Source of the DNA: an uncultured Ruminiclostridium sp. | GTDB taxonomy: Bacteria > Bacillota > Clostridia > Oscillospirales > Ruminococcaceae | DNA: 64,000 nucleotides | Direction of reading: 5' to 3' | NCBI GenBank assembly: GCA_947629925.1 | Contig: CANRFO010000003.1 | Span: 1 to 64,000 of the forward strand | In this document: piece after piece, positions 46,321 to 56,084 of the stretch | Position numbering within the stretch: position 1 is the first letter of the stretch | Layout: each line of letters starts with the position of its first letter | Made by a program: the position numbers and the translations under genes | Notes under the pieces: generated by a model | What the model saw: only the letters and a program-made list of their open reading frames with translations | What the model was told of the DNA's origin: nothing | Databases searched by the model: none

Positions 46321-47745
46321 TCAATCTGTAAGTTTGGCTTCAAATCTGTCCTTTGGCATTTCTTCGGGGACTTCGATAGGATATTTTCCTGTGAAACAGC
46401 CTGTGCAGAAGCCGCAGTTTGCGCCCTCGGCTATCTTGTACACATTTTCAACGCTGAGATAGCCCAAAGAATCGGCGTGGATAGATTCCTTTATCTCCTC
46501 CACCGTCTTTTTGCAGGCTATCAGCTTGTCTTTGCTGTCGATGTCGACGCCGAAGAAACAAGGGTTGATAAAGGGCGGGGAGGAAATGCGGACGTGTACC
46601 TCTTTTGCTCCCGCCTCGCGGAGGAGATTGACTATCCTGCCGCTGGTGGTGCCTCTGACGATACTGTCGTCTATCATCACGACGCGCTTTCCCTTTACCA
46701 CGTCGGCTATGGGGTTCAGCTTTATCTTCACCGAGCTTTCTCTCATGCCCTGTGCGGGCTGAATGAATGTTCTTCCCACATAGCGGTTCTTGATAAAGCC
46801 CACGCCGTAGGGTATGCCTGATTCCATAGAATAGCCCAGTGCGGCGTCAAGTCCGCTGTCGGGAACTCCCACAACGATGTCTGCGTCAACAGGGTGCTCC
46901 TGCGCAAGGAAACGCCCTGCTCTCACTCTTGCGCTGTGTACGCCTGCGCCCTCGATAACGCTGTCGGGGCGGGCTATATATATGTACTCGAAAACGCAAA
47001 GCCCTGTGGGAGCGCCGCAGTGCGTCTTTATGCTCTCAATGCCGTTGTCGTCTATCACAACTATCTCGCCCGGTTCTATATCCCTTACGAACTGGGCGGA
47101 AACGCTGTCAAAGGCGCAGGTCTCGCTTGCAATAACATATCCTTCGTCGTTTGGCAGCTTGCCCAGACTAAGCGGGCGGAAGCCCTGGGGGTCTCTTGCC
47201 GCAACTAACTTCTGAGGGGACATGATCACAAGTGAATACGCGCCCTTTATTTTATACATCGCTTTTTCCAGCGCCTTCTGGATAGAGCCTTCGGTGAGGC
47301 GTCCCTCGGTGACGGCGTAGGAAATTATCTCGCTGTCGTTGGTGGAGTGGAAAATGCCGCCTTTAAGCTCGTAGCTTTCCCTCAGCTCCTGCGCGTTCAC
47401 AAGATTGCCGTTGTGGGCTATCGCCATAGGTCCTTTGACGTGGCGGACAACAAGAGGCTGTGTGTTGTGAGGGGTGGGCTTTCCCGTGGTGGAATAGCGG
47501 ACGTGTCCTATCGCTATCCTGCCTTTTCCCAGCTTTTCAAGGCGCTCGGCGTCAAATACCTCGTTTACAAGACCTATACCTTTATGATAGTTGAACACGC
47601 CTCTGTCGTTCACAACTATGCCGCAGCTTTCCTGTCCGCGGTGCTGGAGGGCGTAAAGTCCGAAATAAACAGAGTTTGCAACGTCCGACGGCTGCTTTGT
47701 GTATATTCCGAATACGCCGCATTCCTCGTGAAATGAATCAAACAT
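46321..47745 (-). CDS. purF: Amidophosphoribosyltransferase
   Basis: First committed purine step. The N-terminus MFDSFHEECGVFGIY gives a short propeptide and the Cys9 nucleophile after processing. The PRPP loop is VVMIDDSIVRGTTSGRI. Cysteines of the Bacillus-type [4Fe-4S] site appear near the end (NCGFCTGCFTGKYPIEVP), as expected for an anaerobe. 474 residues. Confidence 0.97.
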   Translation of the reverse strand: MFDSFHEECGVFGIYTKQPSDVANSVYFGLYALQHRGQESCGIVVNDRGVFNYHKGIGLVNEVFDAERLEKLGKGRIAIGHVRYSTTGKPTPHNTQPLVVRHVKGPMAIAHNGNLVNAQELRESYELKGGIFHSTNDSEIISYAVTEGRLTEGSIQKALEKAMYKIKGAYSLVIMSPQKLVAARDPQGFRPLSLGKLPNDEGYVIASETCAFDSVSAQFVRDIEPGEIVVIDDNGIESIKTHCGAPTGLCVFEYIYIARPDSVIEGAGVHSARVRAGRFLAQEHPVDADIVVGVPDSGLDAALGYSMESGIPYGVGFIKNRYVGRTFIQPAQGMRESSVKIKLNPIADVVKGKRVVMIDDSIVRGTTSGRIVNLLREAGAKEVHVRISSPPFINPCFFGVDIDSKDKLIACKKTVEEIKESIHADSLGYLSVENVYKIAEGANCGFCTGCFTGKYPIEVPEEMPKDRFEAKLTD

Positions 47746-47775
47746 TTTTGTCTTCCTTTCCTGACGGAAAATTAC

Positions 47776-48489
47776 TTACTCTCCGAAAACTCTTCTCATC
47801 ATCTCGCTGTAAGCGTCCTCAACTCCGCCCATATCTCTGCGGAAACGGTCCTTGTCCAGCTTCTCGTGAGTGGTGCTGTCCCAGAAGCGGCAGGTGTCGG
47901 GGGAAATTTCGTCTGCAAGGAGAATTTTTCCGTGGAAACGTCCGAATTCTATCTTAAAGTCGATAAGATCAACATTATGCTCCTTGAAGAATTTCAGCAT
48001 AAAGTCATTTACCATAAAGGCGTACTTTGTTATCTCCGCTATCTCCTCCTCGGTGGCAAGACCAAGTCCCAGAGCGTAATAATCATTGATGAACGGGTCG
48101 CCCAGCTCGTCGCATTTGTAGCTGAACTCAAGGGTGGGGCGCTTCAGGGGAGTTCCCTCCTCGATTCCCAGCTTTTTGGAAAAGCTTCCTGCGGCTACGT
48201 TGCGGACGATGACCTCAAGGGGAACTATCTCCACTTTCTTTACCAGAGTTTCGCGGTCGCTCAGCTCCTCCACAAAATGAGTGGGAACGCCCTCTTTCTC
48301 CAGCAGCTTGAACATATAGTTGGTCATGCGGTTGTTCACAACGCCCTTGCCTCTTATGGTGCCTTTCTTTTCGCCGTTGAAGGCGGTGGCGTCGTCCTTG
48401 TAGTCAACGATAACGTAATCGGGGTCTTCGGTGGCGAAAACCTTCTTTGCCTTTCCTTCGTAAAGTTGTTCCTTTTTTTGCAGTGCCAT
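47776..48489 (-). CDS. purC: Phosphoribosylaminoimidazole-succinocarboxamide synthase
   Basis: SAICAR synthetase, 237 residues. Motifs: [52 protein letters not shown] and [32 protein letters not shown]. Confidence 0.97.
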   Translation of the reverse strand: MALQKKEQLYEGKAKKVFATEDPDYVIVDYKDDATAFNGEKKGTIRGKGVVNNRMTNYMFKLLEKEGVPTHFVEELSDRETLVKKVEIVPLEVIVRNVAAGSFSKKLGIEEGTPLKRPTLEFSYKCDELGDPFINDYYALGLGLATEEEIAEITKYAFMVNDFMLKFFKEHNVDLIDFKIEFGRFHGKILLADEISPDTCRFWDSTTHEKLDKDRFRRDMGGVEDAYSEMMRRVFGE

Positions 48490-48593
48490 GGTTTTGTTCC
48501 TCCTGAAAATTATATTTTATATATTTATTTTACCTTTTAAATAACTCGGTAACTCGGCGTCAATCATACGCGAAGCTGAACGTTCCGTATGAT

Positions 48594-49079
48594 TCAAGCG
48601 TTCAGCTTTGCGTCCTTTTCGGCGACTTCCTGTTCCATCTTCACCCTTGCCTCCCTGAGCTTTACGGCGAGAGCCTCGTCAGACAGCGCAAGTATCTGCA
48701 CCGCAAGCAGGGCGGCGTTTTTGGAATTGTTTATCCCTACCGTTGCAACGGGTATGCCCGAAGGCATCTGAACGGTGGCCAGCAGGGCGTCCATTCCTTC
48801 TAAAGTTGATTTTATGGGGATACCGATAACGGGGAGGGTGGTGTTTGCAGCAACAGTTCCCGCAAGATGAGCCGCCATCCCCGCAGCGGCGATGATAACG
48901 CCGAAGCCGTTTTCAGCGGCGTTCTTTGAAAATTCCGCAACCTTGGCGGGACAGCGGTGAGCGGACATTATCCTCATCTCATAAGGCACGCCGTATTCTT
49001 TTAAAACTCCCGCTGCCTTTTCAACTATGGGCAGATCGCTGTCACTTCCCATTATTATTGCGACTTTTTTCTTTTCCAT
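48594..49079 (-). CDS. purE: N5-CAIR mutase
   Basis: Class I PurE, 161 residues from the ATG at 49079 (the track adds 11 residues without a ribosome site). Motifs: IIMGSDSDLP, SAHRCPAKV and AAGMAAHLAGTVAA. AAAGGATCTGACACA precedes it. It is the first structural gene, behind a leader peptide and terminator. PurK is not adjacent. Confidence 0.96.
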   Translation of the reverse strand: MEKKKVAIIMGSDSDLPIVEKAAGVLKEYGVPYEMRIMSAHRCPAKVAEFSKNAAENGFGVIIAAAGMAAHLAGTVAANTTLPVIGIPIKSTLEGMDALLATVQMPSGIPVATVGINNSKNAALLAVQILALSDEALAVKLREARVKMEQEVAEKDAKLNA

Positions 49080-49108
49080 TGTGTCAGATCCTTTCCGAAA
49101 AAATAAAA

Positions 49109-49139
49109 ACAAAAAACTGACTTCCCCATGGGAAATCAG
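49109..49139 (-). terminator. Attenuator terminator upstream of purE
   Basis: Minus strand CTGATTTCCC, loop ATG, GGGAAGTCAG, then TTTTTTG. Ten pairs (one G-U). Lies about 35 bases before purE, inside its transcript, so it must be bypassed for operon expression. Confidence 0.75.
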
Positions 49140-49152
49140 CCTGAATGTACGT

Positions 49153-49224
49153 TTATAAAGCCGTAAGGCATACGGCTGTGCCTGTTATTCCGAAAAACGA
49201 GCTGTAACACCTTTTTCTTTGCAT
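49153..49224 (-). CDS. Putative 23-residue purine leader peptide
   Basis: GAGAGGTGTCTGCT precedes ATG. The peptide begins MQRKRCYSSFFG and ends at TAA inside a hairpin region. A 7-bp hairpin (AGCCGTA-loop-TACGGCT, 49159-49177) overlaps its last codons. The coupling of small ORF, hairpin and terminator resembles an attenuation leader; the inducing signal is unclear. Confidence 0.5.
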   Translation of the reverse strand: MQRKRCYSSFFGITGTAVCLTAL

Positions 49225-49254
49225 AGCAGACACCTCTCTTAATGTTCTGATACT

Positions 49255-49283
49255 ATTATACATAAATCTCAGATGAAATTCAA
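49255..49283 (-). promoter_or_regulatory. purE operon promoter
   Basis: Minus strand TTGAAT, 17 bases, TATAAT; the transcript would begin about 25 bases before the leader ATG. Confidence 0.82.
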
Positions 49284-49397
49284 GTGTTTTTTAAAAGAAT
49301 TTTACACTTAAAGAAAAAAGTCCCCGCGATCTGTACAAAACCGCTGTACAAGGGCTGTTGCAGGCATGCGGCTCCAGACTTTCAATTTTGTGGATTT

Positions 49398-49411
49398 TGG
49401 AAACGATTTCA
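49398..49411. promoter_or_regulatory. cre/LacI-type operator-like site 1
   Basis: TGGAAACGATTTCA, a near-palindrome of the CcpA/LacI family type, in the otherwise gene-free stretch 49284-49840 before the ABC transporter. Confidence 0.4.
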
Positions 49412-49639
49412 CAAATCCTGTTGAAAATTTTTTGTATATCTGCACAAAACAAGCCCCTTGAATTTTGTGAAGCGAATACGGTTATTTTTGTTTAATTTAA
49501 GTAAATCAAAATGTATACAAATCTGCAAACACTGTTGTAAAGCCGCTGTTAATCGTTTTCAGTTTTTTAAGTAAACACTTAATAAAATCGGATTTTTTCA
49601 CTTGGCATTTTAAACAAAAGCAAAATTTCGAGGCATTTG

Positions 49640-49653
49640 TGTAAACGATTACA
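49640..49653. promoter_or_regulatory. cre/LacI-type operator-like site 2
   Basis: TGTAAACGATTACA, a perfect palindrome with central CG, fits the TGWAANCGNTNWCA consensus. It lies about 60 bases upstream of the transporter promoter -35. Confidence 0.6.
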
Positions 49654-49697
49654 AAACCCGATTTTGCAACTCGGTGTAAAAAAAGTAAAAAAATCTC

Positions 49698-49726
49698 TTT
49701 ACATTTTAATCTTTTTGTGATATACT
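49698..49726 (+). promoter_or_regulatory. ABC transporter promoter
   Basis: TTTACA, 17 bases, TATACT. Downstream in the leader are GTAAT-N9-ATTAC (49734-49752) and the inverted repeat ATTCGGAA-N3-TTCCGAAT (49802-49820), possible operator or mRNA stem. Confidence 0.7.
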
Positions 49727-49840
49727 AACAAATGTAATTCCGAGGCGATTACTTTTTTATGAATAATGTAAAAGCAAAAGCTGAGGAATGGCACATTTTT
49801 AATTCGGAAAAATTCCGAATACATTTTTGGAGGAAAAACA

Positions 49841-51253
49841 ATGAAGAAGAAATTACTTGCTTTGCTTCTCGCTTCAGCTATGGTACTTTCAGTAGCAGGC
49901 TGCAGCGACGAAACACCGACCGACAACGGCGGCAATGAAGGTGATGGTACAACTTCCGCTCCCGCAAATAGTGACGGCAGCGAAGACACTACCGAAGGCG
50001 CTGCTACTCCTTCCGGCGAGGACGACGGCGTTCTTACCATCGTAACATGGGGTTCTAACTCCGACGTTGTAAACATGAAGAAGATCTTCTGCGAGAACAC
50101 CGGCGTTGCAGAAGACAAAGTCCAGATCGTTACACAGGGTGATAACGGTGAAGGCGGACGTGACCAGATCGTTCAGTATCTGAAGGGCGACGGCGACGCT
50201 GATATCATCACTCTCGAAGCTGACTGGATCCTTTCCTACATCAACGATGATACCCTGACCGCTCCTCTGTCCGATATCGGCATTTCCGAGGGCGATCTCA
50301 AGAATCCTTACAGCTACACCGTAGCAATCGGTAAGGACGAATCCGGCACTCTGAAGGGCGTTTCCTTCCAGGCTGCTCCCGGCGGCTTCCTTTACAGAAG
50401 CGACCTGGCTGAACAGTATCTGGGCGTTAAGTCCCCTGAAGAAATGCAGGAAAAGGTTAAGGACTGGGCTACATTCCAGGCTACCGCTAAGGAACTTTAT
50501 GACGCTTCCAACGGCGCTACTTCCCTCCAGGCTACCGAAGGCGGTCTGTGGCAGGTATATCAGTACAACAGAACCCAGGCTTGGGTAGTTGACGGCGCTC
50601 TCGTTATGGACAACGCTGCTGACTTCTATGACATCGCTAAGACCTTTAACGATGAAAAGTATCTGGCAAACGTTCCTCAGTGGGATCCCGCTTGGTATGC
50701 TGCAATCCAGGACGGCACTGCTCTTGGTGACTTCGTTCCTACTTGGGGCCTTACCGCTGCGGCTGACTCCATCCTCTCCAACATGACCGGCGGCGAAGGC
50801 GGAAAAGCTTACGGCAAGATGGCTATGTGCCAGGGACCTAACGGTTACTGCTGGGGCGGTACTTGGCTCGGTATAGCTGCTAAGCACAACACCGATGACC
50901 TTGCTGCTCAGTTCATCAAGTACTTCACTTGTGACGACGACGGCATGAGAGCTTACACTCTCGGCACTAACGACTTCTGCAACAACAGCACCGTTATGAA
51001 GGCTATCGTTGACGAAAAGGTTAACAGCAATCCTCAGCTGACTGATGGTCAGGACCAGTTCCAGATCCTTATGGATCAGGCTGACGCCATCAACATGGAC
51101 GGCAAGATCACCAAGTACGACTCCGTTATCAAGGGTCACTTCAATGACTCCGTAAACGGCTACCTTGATGGTACTTACGCAACCAAGGATGATGCTATCA
51201 ACGCATTCAAGGATGCTGTTGCTGCTTCCTTCCCTGACCTGGTAGTTGAATAA
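49841..51253 (+). CDS. Sugar ABC transporter substrate-binding lipoprotein
   Basis: Family 1 solute-binding lipoprotein: signal peptide with lipobox VAGC (Cys21), an acidic Ser/Thr/Gly linker, then an extracellular two-lobe domain (DGVLTIVTWGSNSDVVNMKKIF). Near the end are the aromatic and Asp positions typical of sugar binders. Codon use is strongly biased (GCT, GGC, AAG), unlike most neighbours, fitting high expression. GGAGGAAAAACA precedes the start. Sugar specificity cannot be read from the sequence. Confidence 0.92.
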   Translation: MKKKLLALLLASAMVLSVAGCSDETPTDNGGNEGDGTTSAPANSDGSEDTTEGAATPSGEDDGVLTIVTWGSNSDVVNMKKIFCENTGVAEDKVQIVTQGDNGEGGRDQIVQYLKGDGDADIITLEADWILSYINDDTLTAPLSDIGISEGDLKNPYSYTVAIGKDESGTLKGVSFQAAPGGFLYRSDLAEQYLGVKSPEEMQEKVKDWATFQATAKELYDASNGATSLQATEGGLWQVYQYNRTQAWVVDGALVMDNAADFYDIAKTFNDEKYLANVPQWDPAWYAAIQDGTALGDFVPTWGLTAAADSILSNMTGGEGGKAYGKMAMCQGPNGYCWGGTWLGIAAKHNTDDLAAQFIKYFTCDDDGMRAYTLGTNDFCNNSTVMKAIVDEKVNSNPQLTDGQDQFQILMDQADAINMDGKITKYDSVIKGHFNDSVNGYLDGTYATKDDAINAFKDAVAASFPDLVVE

Positions 51254-51281
51254 TCCGTTTAGGAAATTATGAACGATATAT

Positions 51282-51307
51282 TGCTGATGGGCATATGCCC
51301 ATCAGCA
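51282..51307. repeat. Perfect 26-bp palindrome between binding protein and permeases
   Basis: TGCTGATGGGCAT followed directly by its reverse complement. Such intercistronic stems usually protect the binding-protein mRNA and lower permease expression. A partial T-run (ATATATTTT) follows. Confidence 0.75.
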
Positions 51308-51354
51308 TATATTTTAACCTTTTCTTCAAAAAATCTCGAAAGGTTGTGCAATTT

Positions 51355-52320
51355 ATGCAAAAATCACAAAAAAAGCCGGCTAAAATGGTGAGTTATGCCA
51401 AGTATGGCTACATGTTTATTGCGCCGTTCTTCATAGCATATGCTTTTTTCATGATTTATCCGCTCATAAATACCTTTATCCTGAGCTTTAAAGGAAACGG
51501 CGCTACGGTAGATGAATGGGTCGGCTTCCAGAACTATCAATGGCTGCTTTTCGGCGGCGAACAGCGTGCCGCGAACTCCATTCAGAACGAATTCTGGACT
51601 TCCATGGGAAATACCGTTATTCTTTGGGTGGGTAACTTTGTAATTCAGCTCGTTCTCTCACTGCTGCTTGCAGTGTGGTTCTCAGACGTGAGAATAAAAA
51701 TAAAAGGCACCGGATTTTTCAAGGTAGTAATGTACCTTCCTAACATCATCACAGCCGCTTCTGTTGCAGGTATGTTCCTGATGCTGTTCGGAAACTCAAA
51801 GTTCGGCGCTATCAACTCCCTGCTTCTGAACTGGGGCTGGCTCCAGGACGCTTTCCCCTTCATCAACAATGAATGGTCAGGACGTATCCTCGTCATGTTC
51901 ATTCAGTCGTGGATGTGGTTCGGTAATACTACGCTGCTTCTGATGTCAGGTATATTCGGTATCGACCCCGCTATTTACGAAGCCGCTTCTATCGACGGCT
52001 CCAGCGGTATGCATATGTTCTTCAGGATCACGATGCCCATATTGAAGCCTATCTTCATATATGTGGTAATCACCTCTCTGATAGGCGGTCTGCAGATGTT
52101 CGATATTCCTTATCTGCTCCATGAAGGAACTACCATCAGACCTACTCTTGAGACCGGCGCGGTATTTATCTATAAGTACTTCCACCAGGTATCTCCGAAC
52201 TACGGTTATTCCGCTGCGGCTTCAATAGTCCTGTTTATTCTGACCGCTGTTCTGGGAATAATCATTTACAGATTCAATACCGACTCTACTGCGCCCAAAA
52301 AGCGCAAGGCTGCTAAGTAA
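51355..52320 (+). CDS. Sugar ABC transporter permease (MalF-like)
   Basis: 321 residues from the ATG at 51355 (behind AAAGGTTG); the track start twenty codons earlier falls at the edge of the palindrome. Six helices. The EAA coupling loop is visible as YEAASIDGSSGMHMFFRITMPILKP. It pairs with the next gene. No ATP-binding subunit is encoded here, so a shared MsmX-type ATPase is likely. Confidence 0.9.
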   Translation: MQKSQKKPAKMVSYAKYGYMFIAPFFIAYAFFMIYPLINTFILSFKGNGATVDEWVGFQNYQWLLFGGEQRAANSIQNEFWTSMGNTVILWVGNFVIQLVLSLLLAVWFSDVRIKIKGTGFFKVVMYLPNIITAASVAGMFLMLFGNSKFGAINSLLLNWGWLQDAFPFINNEWSGRILVMFIQSWMWFGNTTLLLMSGIFGIDPAIYEAASIDGSSGMHMFFRITMPILKPIFIYVVITSLIGGLQMFDIPYLLHEGTTIRPTLETGAVFIYKYFHQVSPNYGYSAAASIVLFILTAVLGIIIYRFNTDSTAPKKRKAAK

Positions 52321-52333
52321 GGGGGGCTGAGAA

Positions 52334-53254
52334 ATGGCAAATAAAACAGCAACATTAAACAGCACTTCCCTCAGAGAAAGGGAATACGCAAGGAAAATAC
52401 GCGCTCAGGCCATTATAAGGTTCATCGTGTGCGTTATCATCACCATAATTTCCTTGCTTCCTATTTACATTCTGGTTATAAATGCTACCAGAGAGTCGAA
52501 TGATATCATCACTCAGGGCGTTTCGTTCCTTCCCGGAGGAAGCCTCATAGATAATATCAACACTCTGTTCGACCCCGAAGCCGCAGGCGGCGCTTATGTG
52601 CGCTCCTACAACCTGTGGTACGGTTACAGAAACAGCCTTATAATCGCTATATGCTCGACTGTTTTGTCGGTGTTCTTCTCAGGACTTACCGCTTATGGTC
52701 TGACCGTTTACGATTTCAAGTTCAAGAAGGCCGCTACGACCTTTATCCTGGCGATCATGATGATCCCCACGCAGGTCGTATCAACAGGTTTCTTGGAGTT
52801 CATGGTCAGCATCAAGCTGTACGATAACTACATACCGCTTATTCTTCCTTCGATCGCTTCTCCTGCTGTTGTATTCTTCATACTTCAGTATATGAAGTCT
52901 TCGTTCCCTACCGAAATAGTAGAGGCTGCGAGAATAGACGGCTGCGGCGAGTTTATGACGTTCATAAGGATTGCACTGCCTATGCTCAGACCTGCATTCG
53001 CAGTTCAGGCAATATTCGCATTCGTAGCAAGCTGGAACAACTACTATACTCCTTCCATGCTGCTCCTCTCCAATAAAATTGAACAAAGAACCATGCCTAT
53101 GATGGTTTCGGCTATATTGGGCAACGATAAGATATCCAACTTCGGTGTAAACTATCTTGCAGTTGCACTTTCAATACTGCCTGTTGTTATCATCTATCTG
53201 TGCTTGTCCAAGTTCATTGTTAAGGGCGTTGCGCTGGGCGCTGTAAAAGGTTAA
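52334..53254 (+). CDS. Sugar ABC transporter permease (MalG-like)
   Basis: 306 residues, six helices, EAA loop EAARIDGCGEFMTFIRIALPMLRPA. AAGGGGGGCTGAGAA precedes the ATG. Follows the MalF-like gene after 13 bases. The closing sequence IVKGVALGAVKG is the usual GxxxGAVKG end. Confidence 0.93.
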   Translation: MANKTATLNSTSLREREYARKIRAQAIIRFIVCVIITIISLLPIYILVINATRESNDIITQGVSFLPGGSLIDNINTLFDPEAAGGAYVRSYNLWYGYRNSLIIAICSTVLSVFFSGLTAYGLTVYDFKFKKAATTFILAIMMIPTQVVSTGFLEFMVSIKLYDNYIPLILPSIASPAVVFFILQYMKSSFPTEIVEAARIDGCGEFMTFIRIALPMLRPAFAVQAIFAFVASWNNYYTPSMLLLSNKIEQRTMPMMVSAILGNDKISNFGVNYLAVALSILPVVIIYLCLSKFIVKGVALGAVKG

Positions 53255-53273
53255 GTTCGATTTCTTCGATCAA

Positions 53274-53309
53274 ATAAAAATCCACCCGAAAAACGGGTGG
53301 ATTTTTTAT
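53274..53309. terminator. Bidirectional terminator between permease and DUF4358 gene
   Basis: AAAAATCCACCCG, loop AAAAA, CGGGTGGATTTTTT, usable in both directions. Confidence 0.9.
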
Positions 53310-53317
53310 TTTGTTTT

Positions 53318-53944
53318 TCAGCTTTTGAAGTAGTTATGGAACACATCTACCGCTATCTTGACCTGCTCTTCGGCAAAGGCGGCTCTGTCGTCGTCGGTCG
53401 CGTCCTCGCGCTCGTCGATCTGTCCTACCATAAGAAACGATACATAATCGCCTTCCGTCTCGACCTTACTTGCGTTCACCTTGGCAACGTTCATGGGGTA
53501 CATCATCGACTGCTCAATCTGAGAGGTGCGGTATGCTTCCAGCGCAGACTTAACATCACCCTGCTTGCCGCTTGCAGCCTTGACGATGAGAACGGTGTCC
53601 ACATATACGCTTATCATGGGGGATTCTCCTACATACTCAACGTACATATCGGGAGAAATGCCGTAGATGGATTCCAGTATCTCGCTGTCGATAGGCGCAT
53701 TGGGGAGATAATTCTCGCCGTAAGCGTCTTTTATCTGCTGAAGGATCTTTTCTGTTGCTCCCTCTTCCGCATCTGAGCCTTCATCGGCGGTAGTTTCCTC
53801 GCCGCCCGCCTCAGACGTATCGGCTGCGGAGGTGGTCCCTGAGCCGTCAGCTTCGCCCTGAGTGCCGCCGTTGTCGTTGCTGCACGCGGTCAGCATTGAG
53901 GCAAGTAGTGCTGCCGTTATAAGAAATACTGTCAACTTTTTCAT
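53318..53944 (-). CDS. DUF4358 lipoprotein
   Basis: Lipobox LTAC (Cys~21), Gly/Thr/Glu linker, then the DUF4358 domain (IYGISPDMYVEYVGESPMISVYVDTVLIVKA...; AYRTSQIEQSMMYPMNVAKVNAS). The family is common in gut Clostridia, of unknown role. RBS ATGAAAGGAAAATTAAA. Own terminator shared with the transporter. Confidence 0.85.
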   Translation of the reverse strand: MKKLTVFLITAALLASMLTACSNDNGGTQGEADGSGTTSAADTSEAGGEETTADEGSDAEEGATEKILQQIKDAYGENYLPNAPIDSEILESIYGISPDMYVEYVGESPMISVYVDTVLIVKAASGKQGDVKSALEAYRTSQIEQSMMYPMNVAKVNASKVETEGDYVSFLMVGQIDEREDATDDDRAAFAEEQVKIAVDVFHNYFKS

Positions 53945-53974
53945 TTTAATTTTCCTTTCATTTTAACAAAATAA

Positions 53975-54003
53975 AATATGTGTTTTTGTTTACACATATT
54001 ATA
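53975..54003 (-). promoter_or_regulatory. Promoter with overlapping palindrome, DUF4358 gene
   Basis: Minus strand extended -10 TGTTATAAT (54003-53998 for TATAAT), then AATATGTGT-N8-ACACATATT (53975-54000) covering the -10 and start site. -35 is weak. Candidate operator. The rest of the gap to 54141 shows only AT-rich sequence. Confidence 0.4.
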
Positions 54004-54141
54004 ACACTCCGAAGGATACAAATAGGTTACAAAATTTGTAAAAAAATTTTTTTATTTTTTTGATAAGATCGCTTAAAAGCGTAAATCCGTACTCAGAGCG
54101 GGTTAAGCAAATTTGCAATTTTTTTATTTTTTCTTTGCCTC

Positions 54142-54170
54142 TTGAAAAAAAAATCAATTTATAGTACAAT
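54142..54170 (+). promoter_or_regulatory. pyrG promoter
   Basis: TTGAAA, 17 bases, TACAAT. The transcript would carry a ~180-base leader. Confidence 0.65.
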
Positions 54171-54220
54171 AAAAATGTATATTTGTGCAGTGGATATGTT
54201 TAAACCACCCGAATAAAATT

Positions 54221-54308
54221 AAAGACCCGATCTCGATGCATTTTCTGCTCGGATATATCAGCTCTTTACAAGAGATATGAAAGGGAGAGCCGATACTGCG
54301 GGTTTTTT
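54221..54308 (+). promoter_or_regulatory. Structured pyrG leader with terminator-like end
   Basis: AAAGACCCG early in the leader can pair with CGGGTTTTTT at the end, with internal GCTC/GAGC and CTCT/AGAG helices (54255-54290). A T-run follows the outer stem. This suggests attenuation, but it does not start with the GGGC run used for CTP sensing in Bacillus pyrG. Structure is by eye. Confidence 0.35.
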
Positions 54309-54357
54309 CATAAAACAGGGACTGTTGCTCCCAATTGAAAAACGGAGGAAAAAGTAA

Positions 54358-55980
<1,623 letters not shown>

Positions 55981-56021
55981 TCCGAACGTTCGCAAAGGTC
56001 TGTTGTGAAATGTTCTGCTGA

Positions 56022-56045
56022 CAGGGCGGTAACGATACCGCCCTG
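56022..56045 (+). terminator. Hairpin between pyrG and ppk1
   Basis: CAGGGCGGT, loop AACGAT, ACCGCCCTG, followed by CTTTG only. Strong stem but weak T-tail, so read-through to ppk1 is likely. Confidence 0.5.
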
Positions 56046-56084
56046 CTTTGATATACGGACAAAAATATTTTGACAGGTACGCTT

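Noticed and set aside
49109-49255. Guanine or PRPP riboswitch before purE
   Set aside because: I could not find the conserved core of either class; the leader is better described by a small ORF and hairpins.
49889-51139. Minus-strand 416-residue ORF opposite the sugar-binding protein
   Set aside because: Explained by the strong codon bias of the real gene; no ribosome site.
54221-54310. T-box riboswitch before pyrG
   Set aside because: The AAGGGAGAGCCG...GCGGG stretch loosely recalls a T-box, but the leader is too short, has no specifier stem and pyrG is not an amino-acid gene.
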